IMG/VR virus record: IMGVR_UViG_3300031951_000447
Coordinates: 1-39,722 of that record
DNA length: 39,722 bases
Origin: a virus
Strand: one strand, 5' to 3'
The notes below the pieces were generated by a model. That model saw nothing but the letters and a program-made list of their open reading frames with translations, made no database searches and was not told the origin of the DNA. The translations under genes were made by a program, and so were the position numbers. Positions 1 through 7,768 of this stretch are shown one piece after another. Within the stretch, counting starts at the first letter, position 1, and each line of letters opens with the position of its first letter.

Positions 1-1
1 G

Positions 2-91
2 ATGGTGAACATTCAGCGTTTGCGCCGCGAACGGATCACTGCAGAATCAGGTCGACTCAAGGCACAGTTCCCGATCAAGTTCAGGAAGTAG
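2..91 (+). CDS. Head-tail adaptor protein, C-terminal 29 residues only (5' truncated by window edge)
   Basis: The frame is open from the first base and ends at TAG 89-91. Its last residues (RLRRERI.AESGRLKAQ.PIKFRK) match the C-terminus of the 294-aa adaptor at 37596-38480 almost residue for residue, although many codons differ. It therefore represents a second version of that gene cut by the window edge. As in the intact copy, it is followed within a few bases by the large tail gene. The spacer is 3 nt here and 2 nt in the other copy. Confidence 0.75.
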   Translation: MVNIQRLRRERITAESGRLKAQFPIKFRK

Positions 92-94
92 CCG

Positions 95-1948
95 ATGGCT
101 ACGCTGCTGCGTTTCACCGACGCATACAACCCCGCCACCGCGTTCTACACGGGTACGGGCGCAACCGAACTTGTTCCAGACATTTTCCCGATTGCGATCA
201 ACGGTCGCCCGTACATGTTGGACATGAAGTCGGGACAGTTCACACGCCAGTTTGATGCCCGTGTCCGTGACTCGGTTGACCAGTCAACGGAACCTGGTGA
301 AGCAGCATTGAACCCGCAGGGGCTTTGGCGCAGGTCGCAGTCCTCATGGCATTACGGTGCAGGACAACAGTATTCGGATACCTCGGATGCTGAGCCGTTC
401 CGTTTCTACGGCAGCAAAGGCGTCAACGTTTGGGATAAGGGCCGCCTCACCTTGTTGAAGGACACCACGAAGGTGTACACGTCAGCGAACAGCAACCTGT
501 ATGCGACCACCGCTGACGGTCGCCTGTACGGGTCGGACGGTCAGAACGTCAAATACACCACCGACTTCAACACGGTGACCACGGTGACGGGCACCGCGGC
601 TTCAAACATTTACAGTATCACCTCAAACGGCTACAACGTGTTTTACTCGTACGCCAACGGAGACATTGACCAAACAAACGCAGGCGTGTCCACCTCATCC
701 GCATACATCACAGGTATCGAGGCTGGCTACCTGTCGTATGTCAAAGGCCGTCTCATGGTCGCAGGTCAGGGTGCTGACAAGCACAAGATTTGGAACATCA
801 CCACGGCGCCAGGGTCATCAGCGAACAACCCGTCCCCGTTGTACACGCATCCCAACTCCAACTTCACATGGGTTGGGTTCGCTGCCGGACAGAACCACAT
901 CTATGCGGCAGGAACCGCAGGCAACATCAGCCTCGTGTACAAGACCACGATCCAACCTGACGGCACCGCGCTCGCCACCCCCTCTGTCGCAGCGGAACTT
1001 CCTCAGGGTGAAATCATCCGAAGCATCTACGGTTACCTCAGTTACGTCATTATCGGGACAACGACAGGGTTCCGTTTGTGCACCGCAGACGACAACGGAA
1101 ACCTCATCATCGGACCGTTGAACAACATCAACACCCCGATCACCGCGTTCGCAGGCATCGGCCAGTACGTGTACTTCGCGTGGACCAACTTTGATGCCAC
1201 TTCCACTGGCATCGGACGCATGGACATCTCGGTGTTCATTTCCACCAACCAGCCCGCCTACGCCTCCGACCTGATGGCAACCACCCAGGGGACGGTGGTG
1301 GCGATCCACGAGTACAACAACCAGCCCATGTTCACCGTCGCAGGTCAGGGTGTGTACATTCCCCACGCCACCAACCTTGTCTCTTCCGGCTACCTGCGAT
1401 CAGGCATCTACCGTTGGGGTGTCCCTGACGCCAAGTTCATCCCGAAGCTGGACATCCGCTGCCTGCCGCTTGACGGCTCAATCCGCGTTGCGGTCGCTTC
1501 GGACGGTGGGGAGTTTGAAAACTTCCAGTTGTTTGACACCCAGGACGCCAGGGACAAGACAATCGACGGCCTTGAGGCCAAGGTATTTGAAGCCGAGGTC
1601 AAGGTGACCCTTAATAGGGCTGCATCTGGGATGGTCGGCCCAACAGTCACTCGCTGGATGGCCCGTGCTTACGCCGCCCCCCTTCGATCCCAGATCTTTA
1701 CCGTGCCGGTGCTGATGCATCACAAGCTAAATATCAACGGACGCGAGTACTACCAGGACGTGGACCACGAGATGGCGCTCCTCCGCGACCTGGTGGACAC
1801 CCCCAGGGTTATCTCATACCAGGAAAACACTTCGACATTTGCTGTTGTGGTGGAGAACGTCCAAATGCAGTACCGGCAGGTAACCCAGTCCCATAACAAA
1901 AATGACTTCGAAGGCACTGCTATCGTTGTCATGCGTAGTGTAAGGTAA
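95..1948 (+). CDS. Large podovirus-type tail protein (617 aa), probable tail tubular/hub protein
   Basis: This 617-aa protein directly follows the head-tail adaptor, where short-tailed phages carry the tail tubular B / stabilisation protein. I recognise no enzyme motif. The sequence is rich in short beta-strand stretches with recurring aromatic-Gly patterns (for example YVYFAWTNFD and SYVKGRLMVAGQG), which suggests a beta-propeller-like body. That fold is my inference, by analogy with T7 gp12. The C-terminal 100 residues (HHKLNINGREYYQDVDHEMALLRD, split by my reading into NGREYYQD and EMALLRDL) look like a separate domain. Start ATG 95 matches the start of the second copy at 38483. The two copies align without indels within the gene, with strongly uneven divergence. 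Tail assignment is moderately secure; the exact role is not. Confidence 0.7.
   Translation: MATLLRFTDAYNPATAFYTGTGATELVPDIFPIAINGRPYMLDMKSGQFTRQFDARVRDSVDQSTEPGEAALNPQGLWRRSQSSWHYGAGQQYSDTSDAEPFRFYGSKGVNVWDKGRLTLLKDTTKVYTSANSNLYATTADGRLYGSDGQNVKYTTDFNTVTTVTGTAASNIYSITSNGYNVFYSYANGDIDQTNAGVSTSSAYITGIEAGYLSYVKGRLMVAGQGADKHKIWNITTAPGSSANNPSPLYTHPNSNFTWVGFAAGQNHIYAAGTAGNISLVYKTTIQPDGTALATPSVAAELPQGEIIRSIYGYLSYVIIGTTTGFRLCTADDNGNLIIGPLNNINTPITAFAGIGQYVYFAWTNFDATSTGIGRMDISVFISTNQPAYASDLMATTQGTVVAIHEYNNQPMFTVAGQGVYIPHATNLVSSGYLRSGIYRWGVPDAKFIPKLDIRCLPLDGSIRVAVASDGGEFENFQLFDTQDARDKTIDGLEAKVFEAEVKVTLNRAASGMVGPTVTRWMARAYAAPLRSQIFTVPVLMHHKLNINGREYYQDVDHEMALLRDLVDTPRVISYQENTSTFAVVVENVQMQYRQVTQSHNKNDFEGTAIVVMRSVR
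1208..1334 (+). repeat. 127-bp exact direct repeat, identical to 39596-39722
   Basis: Read base by base, positions 1208-1334 equal the last 127 bases of the window. The base before the repeat differs (T at 1207, A at 39595). 127 is the largest k-mer commonly used by SPAdes-type assemblers, so the match may mark where the contig path rejoins its own start rather than a biological repeat. Confidence 0.9.
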
Positions 1949-1955
1949 GGAAGGT

Positions 1956-2576
1956 ATGGCCGCAGTAACACGTAGACAGTACAAGGGTGCAGCAGCACAG
2001 ACGACGATCGTTAACGCGATTGGCGCTGGCGACACCTCCTGCACGCTTGCTGCCACAACTGGGTGGCCCACCGGGGCAGAGCCATTCTTCGTCGTCATTA
2101 GTCCTGGTACCGCGTCTGAAGAGAAGTGCTCGGCAACGATCTCAAGCTCAGTGCTGACGCTCACCCGCGCCCAGGACAACACGAGCGCACAATCACACGC
2201 CTCCGGCGCGACCATTTACCCAGTCTTCACTGCAACTGAAGCAGACGAGGCAAACTTCATTGCGTCGCGCTTGACCACGCGCGGCGATCTCGTCTACATG
2301 GGTAGCGGTCCCACGGCTGCTCGTCTTGCTGTTGGCACCAACGGCCAGGTTCTTAAGTCAGATGGCACTGACCCGGTCTGGGGCACCGACCCGACGACTG
2401 ACGTTGTCACCACCAAGGGCGATCTCATTGTCGGCACCGCGGCTGATACCGTAAACCGACTTGGCGTTGGTGCTGATGGGGCGATCCTGATGGCAGCTTC
2501 TGGCGAGACCACTGGTCTCCGTTGGGCTGGCGTCGAAGATGATCAGATTGTTCTTGCCGGACAAATCTTCGGCTAA
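1956..2576 (+). CDS. Tail fibre-like protein with GDL/VG repeats (206 aa)
   Basis: The 206-aa product has an N-terminal domain (VNAIGAGDTSCTLAATTGWP and TRAQDNTSAQSHASGATIYP) of the kind that anchors phage fibres. It is followed by two copies of a repeat of the form TTxGDL...RLxVGxxGxxL...WG, at roughly residues 104-145 and 148-192. This GDL/VG repeat is common in fibre and appendage proteins of environmental tailed phages. The ATG at 1956 lies 7 nt after the preceding stop, with GGAAGG upstream. Its position between the tail protein and the glycine-rich adhesin supports a host-contact appendage role. Confidence 0.65.
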   Translation: MAAVTRRQYKGAAAQTTIVNAIGAGDTSCTLAATTGWPTGAEPFFVVISPGTASEEKCSATISSSVLTLTRAQDNTSAQSHASGATIYPVFTATEADEANFIASRLTTRGDLVYMGSGPTAARLAVGTNGQVLKSDGTDPVWGTDPTTDVVTTKGDLIVGTAADTVNRLGVGADGAILMAASGETTGLRWAGVEDDQIVLAGQIFG

Positions 2577-2588
2577 CATAGGAGCGAC

Positions 2589-2951
2589 ATGGCAACATTC
2601 AGCAAGGTTCATCTCAGCGGGTCGACGGGTGGTCGACTCATCAAGGTCGCTGCTACCGCTACGACTGGCACGACCATTCACGCGACCGGCACGTCGTCAA
2701 GCGCCATTGACGAAGTTTGGTTGTACGCGGTTAACACCGATACGACGGATCGCAAGTTGACGATTGAGTTTGGTGGCACCTCGTCACCTGACGACTTGAT
2801 CGAGTACACCGTCAAGGCAGAAAACGGTTTGTATCTGATTGTTCCCGGCCTGCTTCTTTCTGGCACGGGGTCTGCTGCGCGCACGATTACCGCGTTCGCA
2901 GCTACGGCAAACGTCGTTCTCATTGGCGGATACGTCAACCGAATCTCGTAG
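2589..2951 (+). CDS. Small virion-associated protein of unknown function (120 aa)
   Basis: I do not recognise the family. The 120-aa product is Thr/Ser/Gly rich with alternating hydrophobic residues. It carries a segment (DRKLTIEFGGTSSPDDLIEY) and a C-terminal strand pattern (AATANVVLIGGYVNRIS) that look like a compact beta-sandwich. The start ATG 2589 has GGAGCG upstream and sits 12 nt after the fibre gene stop. Similar short beta proteins next to fibre genes are often appendage decoration or adaptor proteins; this role is inferred from position. Confidence 0.55.
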   Translation: MATFSKVHLSGSTGGRLIKVAATATTGTTIHATGTSSSAIDEVWLYAVNTDTTDRKLTIEFGGTSSPDDLIEYTVKAENGLYLIVPGLLLSGTGSAARTITAFAATANVVLIGGYVNRIS

Positions 2952-2957
2952 GTCGAG

Positions 2958-3932
2958 ATGCCTCGGCAGGAAATCAACACCCAGGGCGGGAAGTCACTAG
3001 CTGGTCAGCTGCGCCCGCGTGGTCGCCGCACTGGCACCGGCCAGGTTGACTCGCTATGGCGTGGCGGATCAGCAAGCATCAACGTGGAGTTCGTTGTTGC
3101 TGCTGGTGGTGCCGGTGGTGCCGCTTGGGCTGGTGGAGGCGGTGGTGGTGGATACCGTTCGTCGATCCCCGGTGAGAGTTCTGGTGGCGGTGCATCAGCT
3201 GAACCAGTACTTCCCGTCGATCTTGGTACTGCACTTACGCTGACTGTCGGAGCCGGTGGTGCGCAGAGCGCCAATGGAAGCAACTCTGTGTTCCACAACA
3301 TCACATCAACTGGTGGCGGAACAACGGGAACGAATGGTGGATGCGGTGGTGGTGGTGGTGCTAGCGCTGGAGGCGCTGGTACCGCAAATCAGGGATACGG
3401 CGGTGGCACAGGTAGCAATACAAGCGACTGCAATGGAAACGGCAGATTCCCCGGTGGCGGTGGCGGTGGTGCTGGAAGCGCTGGCGAAAACACATTTGTG
3501 AGCGGTGGATTCCAGTACTCGGGCATGGGTGGAGCTGCTATTTCAACCAGCGCAACTGGTACCTCACTGCTCCATGGAGCAGGCGGAAATGGCGGTGCGA
3601 AATCACACACCTCCGACAACCAAGGCTGCAACTACCGTCGTTCGCGAGGCCAGGGCGAGGGTTCGGGCGGACACGAAGGCCACGGAGACTGTGGTGGCCG
3701 CTCTGTTGGCACATCGGGTTCCGCCAACTACGCAAGCGGTGGCGGTGGCATTCCGTATGCATATGCTCCCTCAGGCGAATACCAGGGCGGCTCTGGCCGC
3801 GTCATTGTTCGCTGGTTGACTGGCACTGCAACGGCAACTGTTTCTGCTGGGGTTACTTATACGTCTGGGACCACCGGCTTGTACAGTTTCATTAACTGCA
3901 CTGCTGGCAGTGGAACGGTTACTTTCAACTAA
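2958..3932 (+). CDS. Glycine-rich tail adhesin / fibre tip protein (324 aa)
   Basis: An N-terminal basic segment of about 25 residues is followed by a long glycine-rich body (about residues 45-285) with runs such as WAGGGGGGGYRS and GGCGGGGGASAGG. A Thr/Gly-rich C-terminus of roughly 35 residues (TATVSAGVTYTSGTTGLYSF) ends the protein. Poly-Gly motif bodies of this kind form the receptor-binding region of some phage adhesins (the gp38-type adhesins of T2/S16-like phages are the best known) and occur in many environmental fibre proteins. The stop overlaps the next start (TAATGG, sharing base 3932). Homology to gp38 itself is not claimed; only the glycine-rich architecture is shared. Confidence 0.6.
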   Translation: MPRQEINTQGGKSLAGQLRPRGRRTGTGQVDSLWRGGSASINVEFVVAAGGAGGAAWAGGGGGGGYRSSIPGESSGGGASAEPVLPVDLGTALTLTVGAGGAQSANGSNSVFHNITSTGGGTTGTNGGCGGGGGASAGGAGTANQGYGGGTGSNTSDCNGNGRFPGGGGGGAGSAGENTFVSGGFQYSGMGGAAISTSATGTSLLHGAGGNGGAKSHTSDNQGCNYRRSRGQGEGSGGHEGHGDCGGRSVGTSGSANYASGGGGIPYAYAPSGEYQGGSGRVIVRWLTGTATATVSAGVTYTSGTTGLYSFINCTAGSGTVTFN

Positions 3933-4327
3933 TGGCTCACTACGCGCTGATTGACGAAAACAATCTTGTTGTCCAGGTAATTACTGGGCGCAACGAGGAC
4001 GAGGTCGTAGACGGTATCTCTGACTGGGAGGAGTACTACGGCAACTTTCACGGCCTGAAGTGCAAGCGAACCAGCTACAACTGGAATCTGCGCAAGCAGT
4101 TTGCTGGCGTTGGCTATTCATACGATGAGGCCAACGACATCTTCATCAAGCCTCAGCCCTACCCGTCGTGGACATTGGACGAGAATCACGACTGGCAACC
4201 GCCAGTTGCAATGCCGATTGAAGTTGAGATGGGATTCCCAGTCAACTACACGTGGGACGAATCGTCGCTATCCTGGATTCGTGAAGTCTTCGCAGGACCA
4301 TTCTCTGAGGGCCCAAGTCCCGAATAA
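3932..4327 (+). CDS. Conserved small structural protein of the cyanophage-type 'MAHYALIDENN' family (131 aa)
   Basis: The sequence shows the hallmarks of a family very common in cyanophages and other aquatic phages: an N-terminal MAHYALIDENNLVVQVI strand, a central SYNWNLRKQFAGVGYSYDEA segment, and a PQPYPSWTLDENHDWQPPV block. Members usually lie among tail or fibre genes and are annotated as virion proteins of unknown role. Here it sits between the glycine-rich adhesin, sharing base 3932, and two oxygenase genes. The family match is from memory and unsearched; function is unknown. Confidence 0.7.
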   Translation: MAHYALIDENNLVVQVITGRNEDEVVDGISDWEEYYGNFHGLKCKRTSYNWNLRKQFAGVGYSYDEANDIFIKPQPYPSWTLDENHDWQPPVAMPIEVEMGFPVNYTWDESSLSWIREVFAGPFSEGPSPE

Positions 4328-4907
4328 GGACAACTGGATAGCAAATATTCGCGTCCTGGACGGGGTGCTGGATGAAGAAGAGTATTCGCTTTTCAACTCC
4401 TACATCGCCAAAGAAAAAGTAAACAGGACACCGCTTCCGGATGCGCACAGATTCATGTGCTACGACCAGGACATCAAGGCTGTATTTGACAACAAGCTGA
4501 CAGGGCTGACCTCTTCTCTGATGGGCATGCCCTTGACCCAGCACATCAAGCCGATATTTATTTCTTATGTCCAGGGTTCTCTAATGCAGCCCCACTCTGA
4601 CGGCTTCCACTATCCGGTCAGGTTCTTGCAAAAAGCGCAAGGCAATTCCAATTTGACCTATTGCACAGCGATCATCTATCTGGATGTCGACTGCGTTGGC
4701 GGCGAGTTGTACTTCAACAACCTTGACCACGCATACGTGCCACGCAGCAACCAGATGGTTGTGTTCCCGGCTCACGAGATATACCGGCACTCTGTCAAAG
4801 AGGTGGTGTCCGGATTTAGAGACACGTGCCTGATGTTCTACGCGTCAGACATCATGCTTGAGATGCACAAGGTTATGGTCGAGTACTCACCCTGGAAGGA
4901 TCTCTGA
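4281..4907 (+). CDS. 2OG-Fe(II) dioxygenase family protein (start uncertain)
   Basis: The protein resembles the Fe(II)- and 2-oxoglutarate-dependent dioxygenase fold. A metal-binding HxD lies in QPHSDGFHYP (H105, D107 counted from 4281). A distal His occurs in YRHSVKEV (H170), and Arg180 in GFRDTCLMF would bind 2-oxoglutarate. The start is doubtful. The conserved part begins at about 4332 (NWIANIRVLDGVLDEEEY), yet the frame has no ATG between 4101 and that point. GTG 4281 overlaps the preceding gene by 47 nt; GTG 4365 would cut into the domain. It is translationally coupled to a second oxygenase (TGATG at 4905-4909). A protein hydroxylase acting on a virion or host protein is plausible; the substrate is unknown. 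Confidence 0.72.
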   Translation: MKSSQDHSLRAQVPNKDNWIANIRVLDGVLDEEEYSLFNSYIAKEKVNRTPLPDAHRFMCYDQDIKAVFDNKLTGLTSSLMGMPLTQHIKPIFISYVQGSLMQPHSDGFHYPVRFLQKAQGNSNLTYCTAIIYLDVDCVGGELYFNNLDHAYVPRSNQMVVFPAHEIYRHSVKEVVSGFRDTCLMFYASDIMLEMHKVMVEYSPWKDL

Positions 4908-5500
4908 TGGTTGCAGAATTTGATCTCGGCTGCCAGTTCATGGGCGCATGGTTCATCAGCGAAGACGCATGCGACGGGCTGATTTCCTACTACGAAGAGC
5001 ACCCAAACAAAACACCTGGGTACATCAACAACATGGCTGGCGAACAAATGTTGCGCCCAGAGGTGAAGATCTCGACCGAGGTGTACTTTGATTTCTTCGA
5101 GGAAGACCCAAGGATCCAGGCATATGTCAGCCAGCTATCCCAGTGCTTCGGTAAGTACAGAGAGGCGTATCCAGCCGTTGACGCATCCATCGCCAGGTGG
5201 GGATTTACCGAACCTGTAAACATCCAGAGGTACAGGCCGGGTGAGGGGTTCTTTGCTTGGCACACCGAGCGCAATTCACCCGGCTCCAATGCACGCGTGT
5301 TCGTGTTTATGACTTACCTGAACGACGTGACAGACGGGGGACAAACAGAATGGAAGCACCAAGAGCTTTCTGTGTCCCCGCGAAAGGGGCTCACCGTAAT
5401 CTGGCCAGCGGAGTGGATGTTCCTTCACCGCGGTGTGCCGTCTCCAACTCAGGAAAAGACAATTGCTACTGGTTGGATGTCGTTCATGGGCCATAATTGA
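4907..5500 (+). CDS. Prolyl 4-hydroxylase-like 2OG-Fe(II) oxygenase (197 aa)
   Basis: This is a second and different 2OG-Fe(II) oxygenase, closer to the phage and bacterial prolyl 4-hydroxylase group. The motif WHTERNSPGS gives an HxE metal pair (H119, E121; the family has HxD or HxE). FVFMTYLNDVTDGGQTEW is the typical core strand. LHRGVPS supplies the distal His (H174), and Lys184 in QEKTIATGW is the likely 2-oxoglutarate ligand. The start overlaps the stop of the upstream oxygenase by one base. Such genes are frequent in aquatic phages near tail genes, where they are proposed to hydroxylate structural proteins. The gene immediately downstream encodes a secreted Pro/Thr-rich protein, a conceivable substrate (inference). 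Confidence 0.85.
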   Translation: MVAEFDLGCQFMGAWFISEDACDGLISYYEEHPNKTPGYINNMAGEQMLRPEVKISTEVYFDFFEEDPRIQAYVSQLSQCFGKYREAYPAVDASIARWGFTEPVNIQRYRPGEGFFAWHTERNSPGSNARVFVFMTYLNDVTDGGQTEWKHQELSVSPRKGLTVIWPAEWMFLHRGVPSPTQEKTIATGWMSFMGHN

Positions 5501-5503
5501 CGG

Positions 5504-6433
5504 GTGGCCCGTCGTCTACGCTGGATAATCTTTCTACCCGCAGCAACTATCGCTTGGTTTGCCCCAGCCTCAGCACAGGACTACATCACATGGACATGCC
5601 AATCGAATACGACATGGCAGATGCAGCAACCGATAGCCGACTACCAGGCAGGAAAGTATCCGACCTGGCAGGACTGCGAAGCTTGGCGAAATGGCAACCC
5701 TGGACCCGAGTACGTCTGGTCCTACGGCGCTTCCGTAGCTACGACAACCTCAACGACATCTACTACCACTACCTCGTCAACGACTACGGTTCCCGAGACC
5801 ACTACGACGACAGTGCCGGAAACGACAACCACTCAGGAGTCAACAACTACAACGGTGGAAGAAAGGGCTACTACGACCCTTCCGCCAACTACGACTACCT
5901 CATCAACTACGACGACTCAGGCTCCACCGCCTCCCCCGCCACCGCCGCCTCCGCCGCCAACAACGACTGAGCCACCGACGACAACGACGACGGTTCCCGA
6001 AACGACAACTGTTCCGGAGACGACGGTTCCTGTCGAAACAACCACCACAACAATCCGGCCAACGCCGCGAACAACGACAACAACAGAGCCCCTGTTGCCA
6101 ACCACAGTCGTAGAAACCAGTGCACCGCCACAGGTTACCGTTGCCGCCTCCCCAGCTCCCACGGTTATGGTTGTTGTTGAGGAGACGACAACGGATTCGC
6201 CAGTCGCGTCACTGACGATCGACACGATACCGGCTCCACCGGCAGATGCAACCCCGGAGGAGAAAGAAGCGTTTGAAGCCCAGGTCGATGTCTACTCTGG
6301 GGCTTACGACGAGTACGTGCCCGAGGGCTCCAAGATCTCAGTGGCTGAGCGCCGTGCCGTTGTGGCCGCAACCGCGGTGATCTTTATGATGCCCGCCCCG
6401 GTGCCGGTCTCTTCGCGCAGATCCCTGAAGTAG
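5504..6433 (+). CDS. Secreted Thr/Pro-rich low-complexity protein with signal peptide (309 aa)
   Basis: The GTG start at 5504 gives a classical signal peptide: a basic MARRLRW, a hydrophobic core to residue 24, and an ASA-QD cleavage site. A short folded part follows (about residues 25-75: ITWTCQSNTTWQMQQP, then WQDCEAW and two Cys). Next comes a long Thr/Pro linker (about residues 78-200) with repeated VPETTTTT units and a run of 12 prolines, and a C-terminal part whose last 35 residues include a hydrophobic stretch (VVAATAVIFMMPAPVPV) followed by basic residues. This is an exported or surface-anchored mucin-like protein. Linkers of this style are common in actinobacterial, particularly Acidimicrobiia, exported proteins, so host origin is possible. 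Its location between hydroxylases and the lysis genes allows a virion or envelope role. Function unknown. Confidence 0.7.
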   Translation: MARRLRWIIFLPAATIAWFAPASAQDYITWTCQSNTTWQMQQPIADYQAGKYPTWQDCEAWRNGNPGPEYVWSYGASVATTTSTTSTTTTSSTTTVPETTTTTVPETTTTQESTTTTVEERATTTLPPTTTTSSTTTTQAPPPPPPPPPPPPTTTEPPTTTTTVPETTTVPETTVPVETTTTTIRPTPRTTTTTEPLLPTTVVETSAPPQVTVAASPAPTVMVVVEETTTDSPVASLTIDTIPAPPADATPEEKEAFEAQVDVYSGAYDEYVPEGSKISVAERRAVVAATAVIFMMPAPVPVSSRRSLK

Positions 6434-6445
6434 GATTCTCGTACC

Positions 6446-6604
6446 ATGTGGAATTACATCAAAGAACAGACATGGACCCTCGCAGGGGTGGGGTTGGTCC
6501 TTATCACGTTGTCCGGCCCGACATTGCGCCAAGCGCTATGGCTCACTGGCGTTGCGCTAGTGTTACACTCTATTTTGACCGCTACTACAGGGGAGAAGGA
6601 CTGA
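6446..6604 (+). CDS. Small membrane protein, holin/antiholin candidate (52 aa)
   Basis: This short ORF starts MWNYIKEQTWTL and has two hydrophobic segments (about residues 12-23, LAGVGLVLITLS, and 31-44, LWLTGVALVLHSIL) separated by a short GPTLRQA turn. It ends TTGEKD. ATG 6446 is 12 nt after the previous stop, and its TGA (6602-6604) shares a base with the next ATG. The size, two-helix hairpin and position before a peptidoglycan peptidase fit a small holin or antiholin. No sequence family is recognised. Confidence 0.6.
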   Translation: MWNYIKEQTWTLAGVGLVLITLSGPTLRQALWLTGVALVLHSILTATTGEKD

Positions 6605-6852
6605 TGACTTTCATGAAGGCAGCCAACAAGGCCGTTGCATTGACGCTGGATATTGGGCAGCGCCTGTTCTCCCTGTTCGTGGCCACGGCACTCCCGGCCA
6701 TCACTGGTGGTGCGGTCATCGGCGTGTCTGTCGTGAAGTCAGCCCTCATCGCAGGATTCATGGCAGTCGCTGGTGTTCTCCAGAAGCTTGCCGCAGCCAG
6801 CACCGACGGGGAGCTGACGCGGGAAGAAATCGCAGAAGCGTTCAAGAAGTAA
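6604..6852 (+). CDS. Small membrane protein, holin candidate (82 aa)
   Basis: I chose ATG 6604 because GGAGAAGG lies just upstream and because it overlaps the preceding stop (TGATG). The 82-aa product begins MTFMKAANKAVAL and has two hydrophobic stretches (about residues 20-40, LFSLFVATALPAITGGAVIG, and 44-58, SALIAGFMAVAGVLQ). It ends in a charged tail (DGELTREEIAEAFKK). It immediately precedes the M15 peptidase. A holin role is inferred from topology and context only. Confidence 0.65.
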   Translation: MTFMKAANKAVALTLDIGQRLFSLFVATALPAITGGAVIGVSVVKSALIAGFMAVAGVLQKLAAASTDGELTREEIAEAFKK

Positions 6853-6855
6853 GCC

Positions 6856-7404
6856 ATGGCTGACAAGTACCCTGTCGTCAAGGTCAAGCTGTGCTCGCAT
6901 CTGAAGGACTGCAAGCCAGGTGAGCTGAGCCCCGATCTGCTTCGCGGCATCGAGGGCAAGGGCAAGCTGCATCAATGTGCAGCTGACGCCTATGAGGCCA
7001 TGGACGCTGCTGCCAATGCTGATGGGATTGACTTGTCACCCACTTCGCAGGCCGACACGTATCGTTCGTTGGAGACCCAGGAATACGGCTTCTACCAGCG
7101 CTACACGGACAAGCCGAACAAGAAGATCATGAAGCAGACGCCGCGTATCTACAAGGGTAAGGCGTGGTACCTCAAGAAGGGGCTGGCGCCGATGGCCGTG
7201 CCGGGTACCTCGCAGCATAATTACGGGATCGCTATCGATATTGCCAATGCCAGTGGCAAACGCTTGGAGTGGTTGCTTGCCAACGCACAGCGTTTTGGAT
7301 TCAGCTGGGAAGTGCAGAGCGAACCATGGCACCTGCGTTACGTGGCCGGTGATGACACACCAGATGCAGTCCGCGAGTGGCTCAAGAGTAAGCCAACTGA
7401 GTAG
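6856..7404 (+). CDS. Endolysin, M15 (VanY-like) D-Ala-D-Ala carboxypeptidase/endopeptidase (182 aa)
   Basis: This zinc peptidase cleaves peptidoglycan peptide bridges and is the probable lysis enzyme. It shows the M15 metal-binding set: SQHNYGIAID gives the SxHxxGxAxD motif with H121 and D128, and EPWHLRY gives the ExWH motif with E156 and H159. Length (182 aa) and motif spacing suit a single-domain VanY-type catalytic unit. There is no signal peptide, so release would need a holin, and three small membrane-protein genes lie around it. It starts 3 nt after the upstream stop and its TAG overlaps the next GTG (TAGTG). Confidence 0.85.
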   Translation: MADKYPVVKVKLCSHLKDCKPGELSPDLLRGIEGKGKLHQCAADAYEAMDAAANADGIDLSPTSQADTYRSLETQEYGFYQRYTDKPNKKIMKQTPRIYKGKAWYLKKGLAPMAVPGTSQHNYGIAIDIANASGKRLEWLLANAQRFGFSWEVQSEPWHLRYVAGDDTPDAVREWLKSKPTE

Positions 7405-7691
7405 TGGACGCAGGATGGGCGATGGTCCTCGCCGCCGTTGTTGCGGCGGTGGGTGGGGTTATCGTCGCCGTCCTCGACAAGTTCCGTAAAGAGAACAGCC
7501 AAGATCATCAGGTTGTTCTTGGCATGTTGAAGATGGTCCACAAGTCCCAGCAGCGCACAGAAGAAAAGGTTGACGGGGTTGGAGAACGCCTCAACCAGCA
7601 CCTACAGTTCCACGCGGAGAAGGAAGGGGCTGCGGGTGCCAAGCGATCTGACAAGGCGGGATCTCGTAAAACTAAGGGGATTCCTAACTAG
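7404..7691 (+). CDS. Single-span membrane protein with C-terminal coiled coil, holin-like (95 aa)
   Basis: Start GTG 7404 overlaps the peptidase stop. One strong N-terminal transmembrane helix (about residues 6-24, AMVLAAVVAAVGGVIVAVL) is followed by a charged helical segment (about residues 30-70: HQVVLGMLKMVHKSQQRTEE) and a basic tail rich in Lys/Arg. This topology resembles small phage holins or spanin-like accessory lysis proteins that follow an endolysin. No exact family is recognised. Codon use looks like its neighbours. Confidence 0.6.
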   Translation: MDAGWAMVLAAVVAAVGGVIVAVLDKFRKENSQDHQVVLGMLKMVHKSQQRTEEKVDGVGERLNQHLQFHAEKEGAAGAKRSDKAGSRKTKGIPN

Positions 7692-7768
7692 GATCTTTAC
7701 TGGGGTTGGGGAGCAAGAAGAGCTTCTTCACCTGATAGGCAAACTCGACAACTTGATTAGGGGAGAAG

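Noticed and set aside
3045-3825. Glycine-rich stretch as a frameshifted or artefactual region
   Set aside because: One frame stays open for the full 324 codons with sensible ends and overlaps, so it is a real low-complexity adhesin.
4101-4280. Upstream extension of the first oxygenase to ATG 4101
   Set aside because: It would overlap the conserved 131-aa gene by 227 nt in another frame, and the extra residues look like a shadow.
5497-5970. 157-aa + strand frame starting with TTG in the Thr/Pro-rich gene
   Set aside because: The frame from GTG 5504 has a signal peptide and cleavage site; this one is a shadow of low-complexity ACN codons (Tyr/Asp/Asn-rich).
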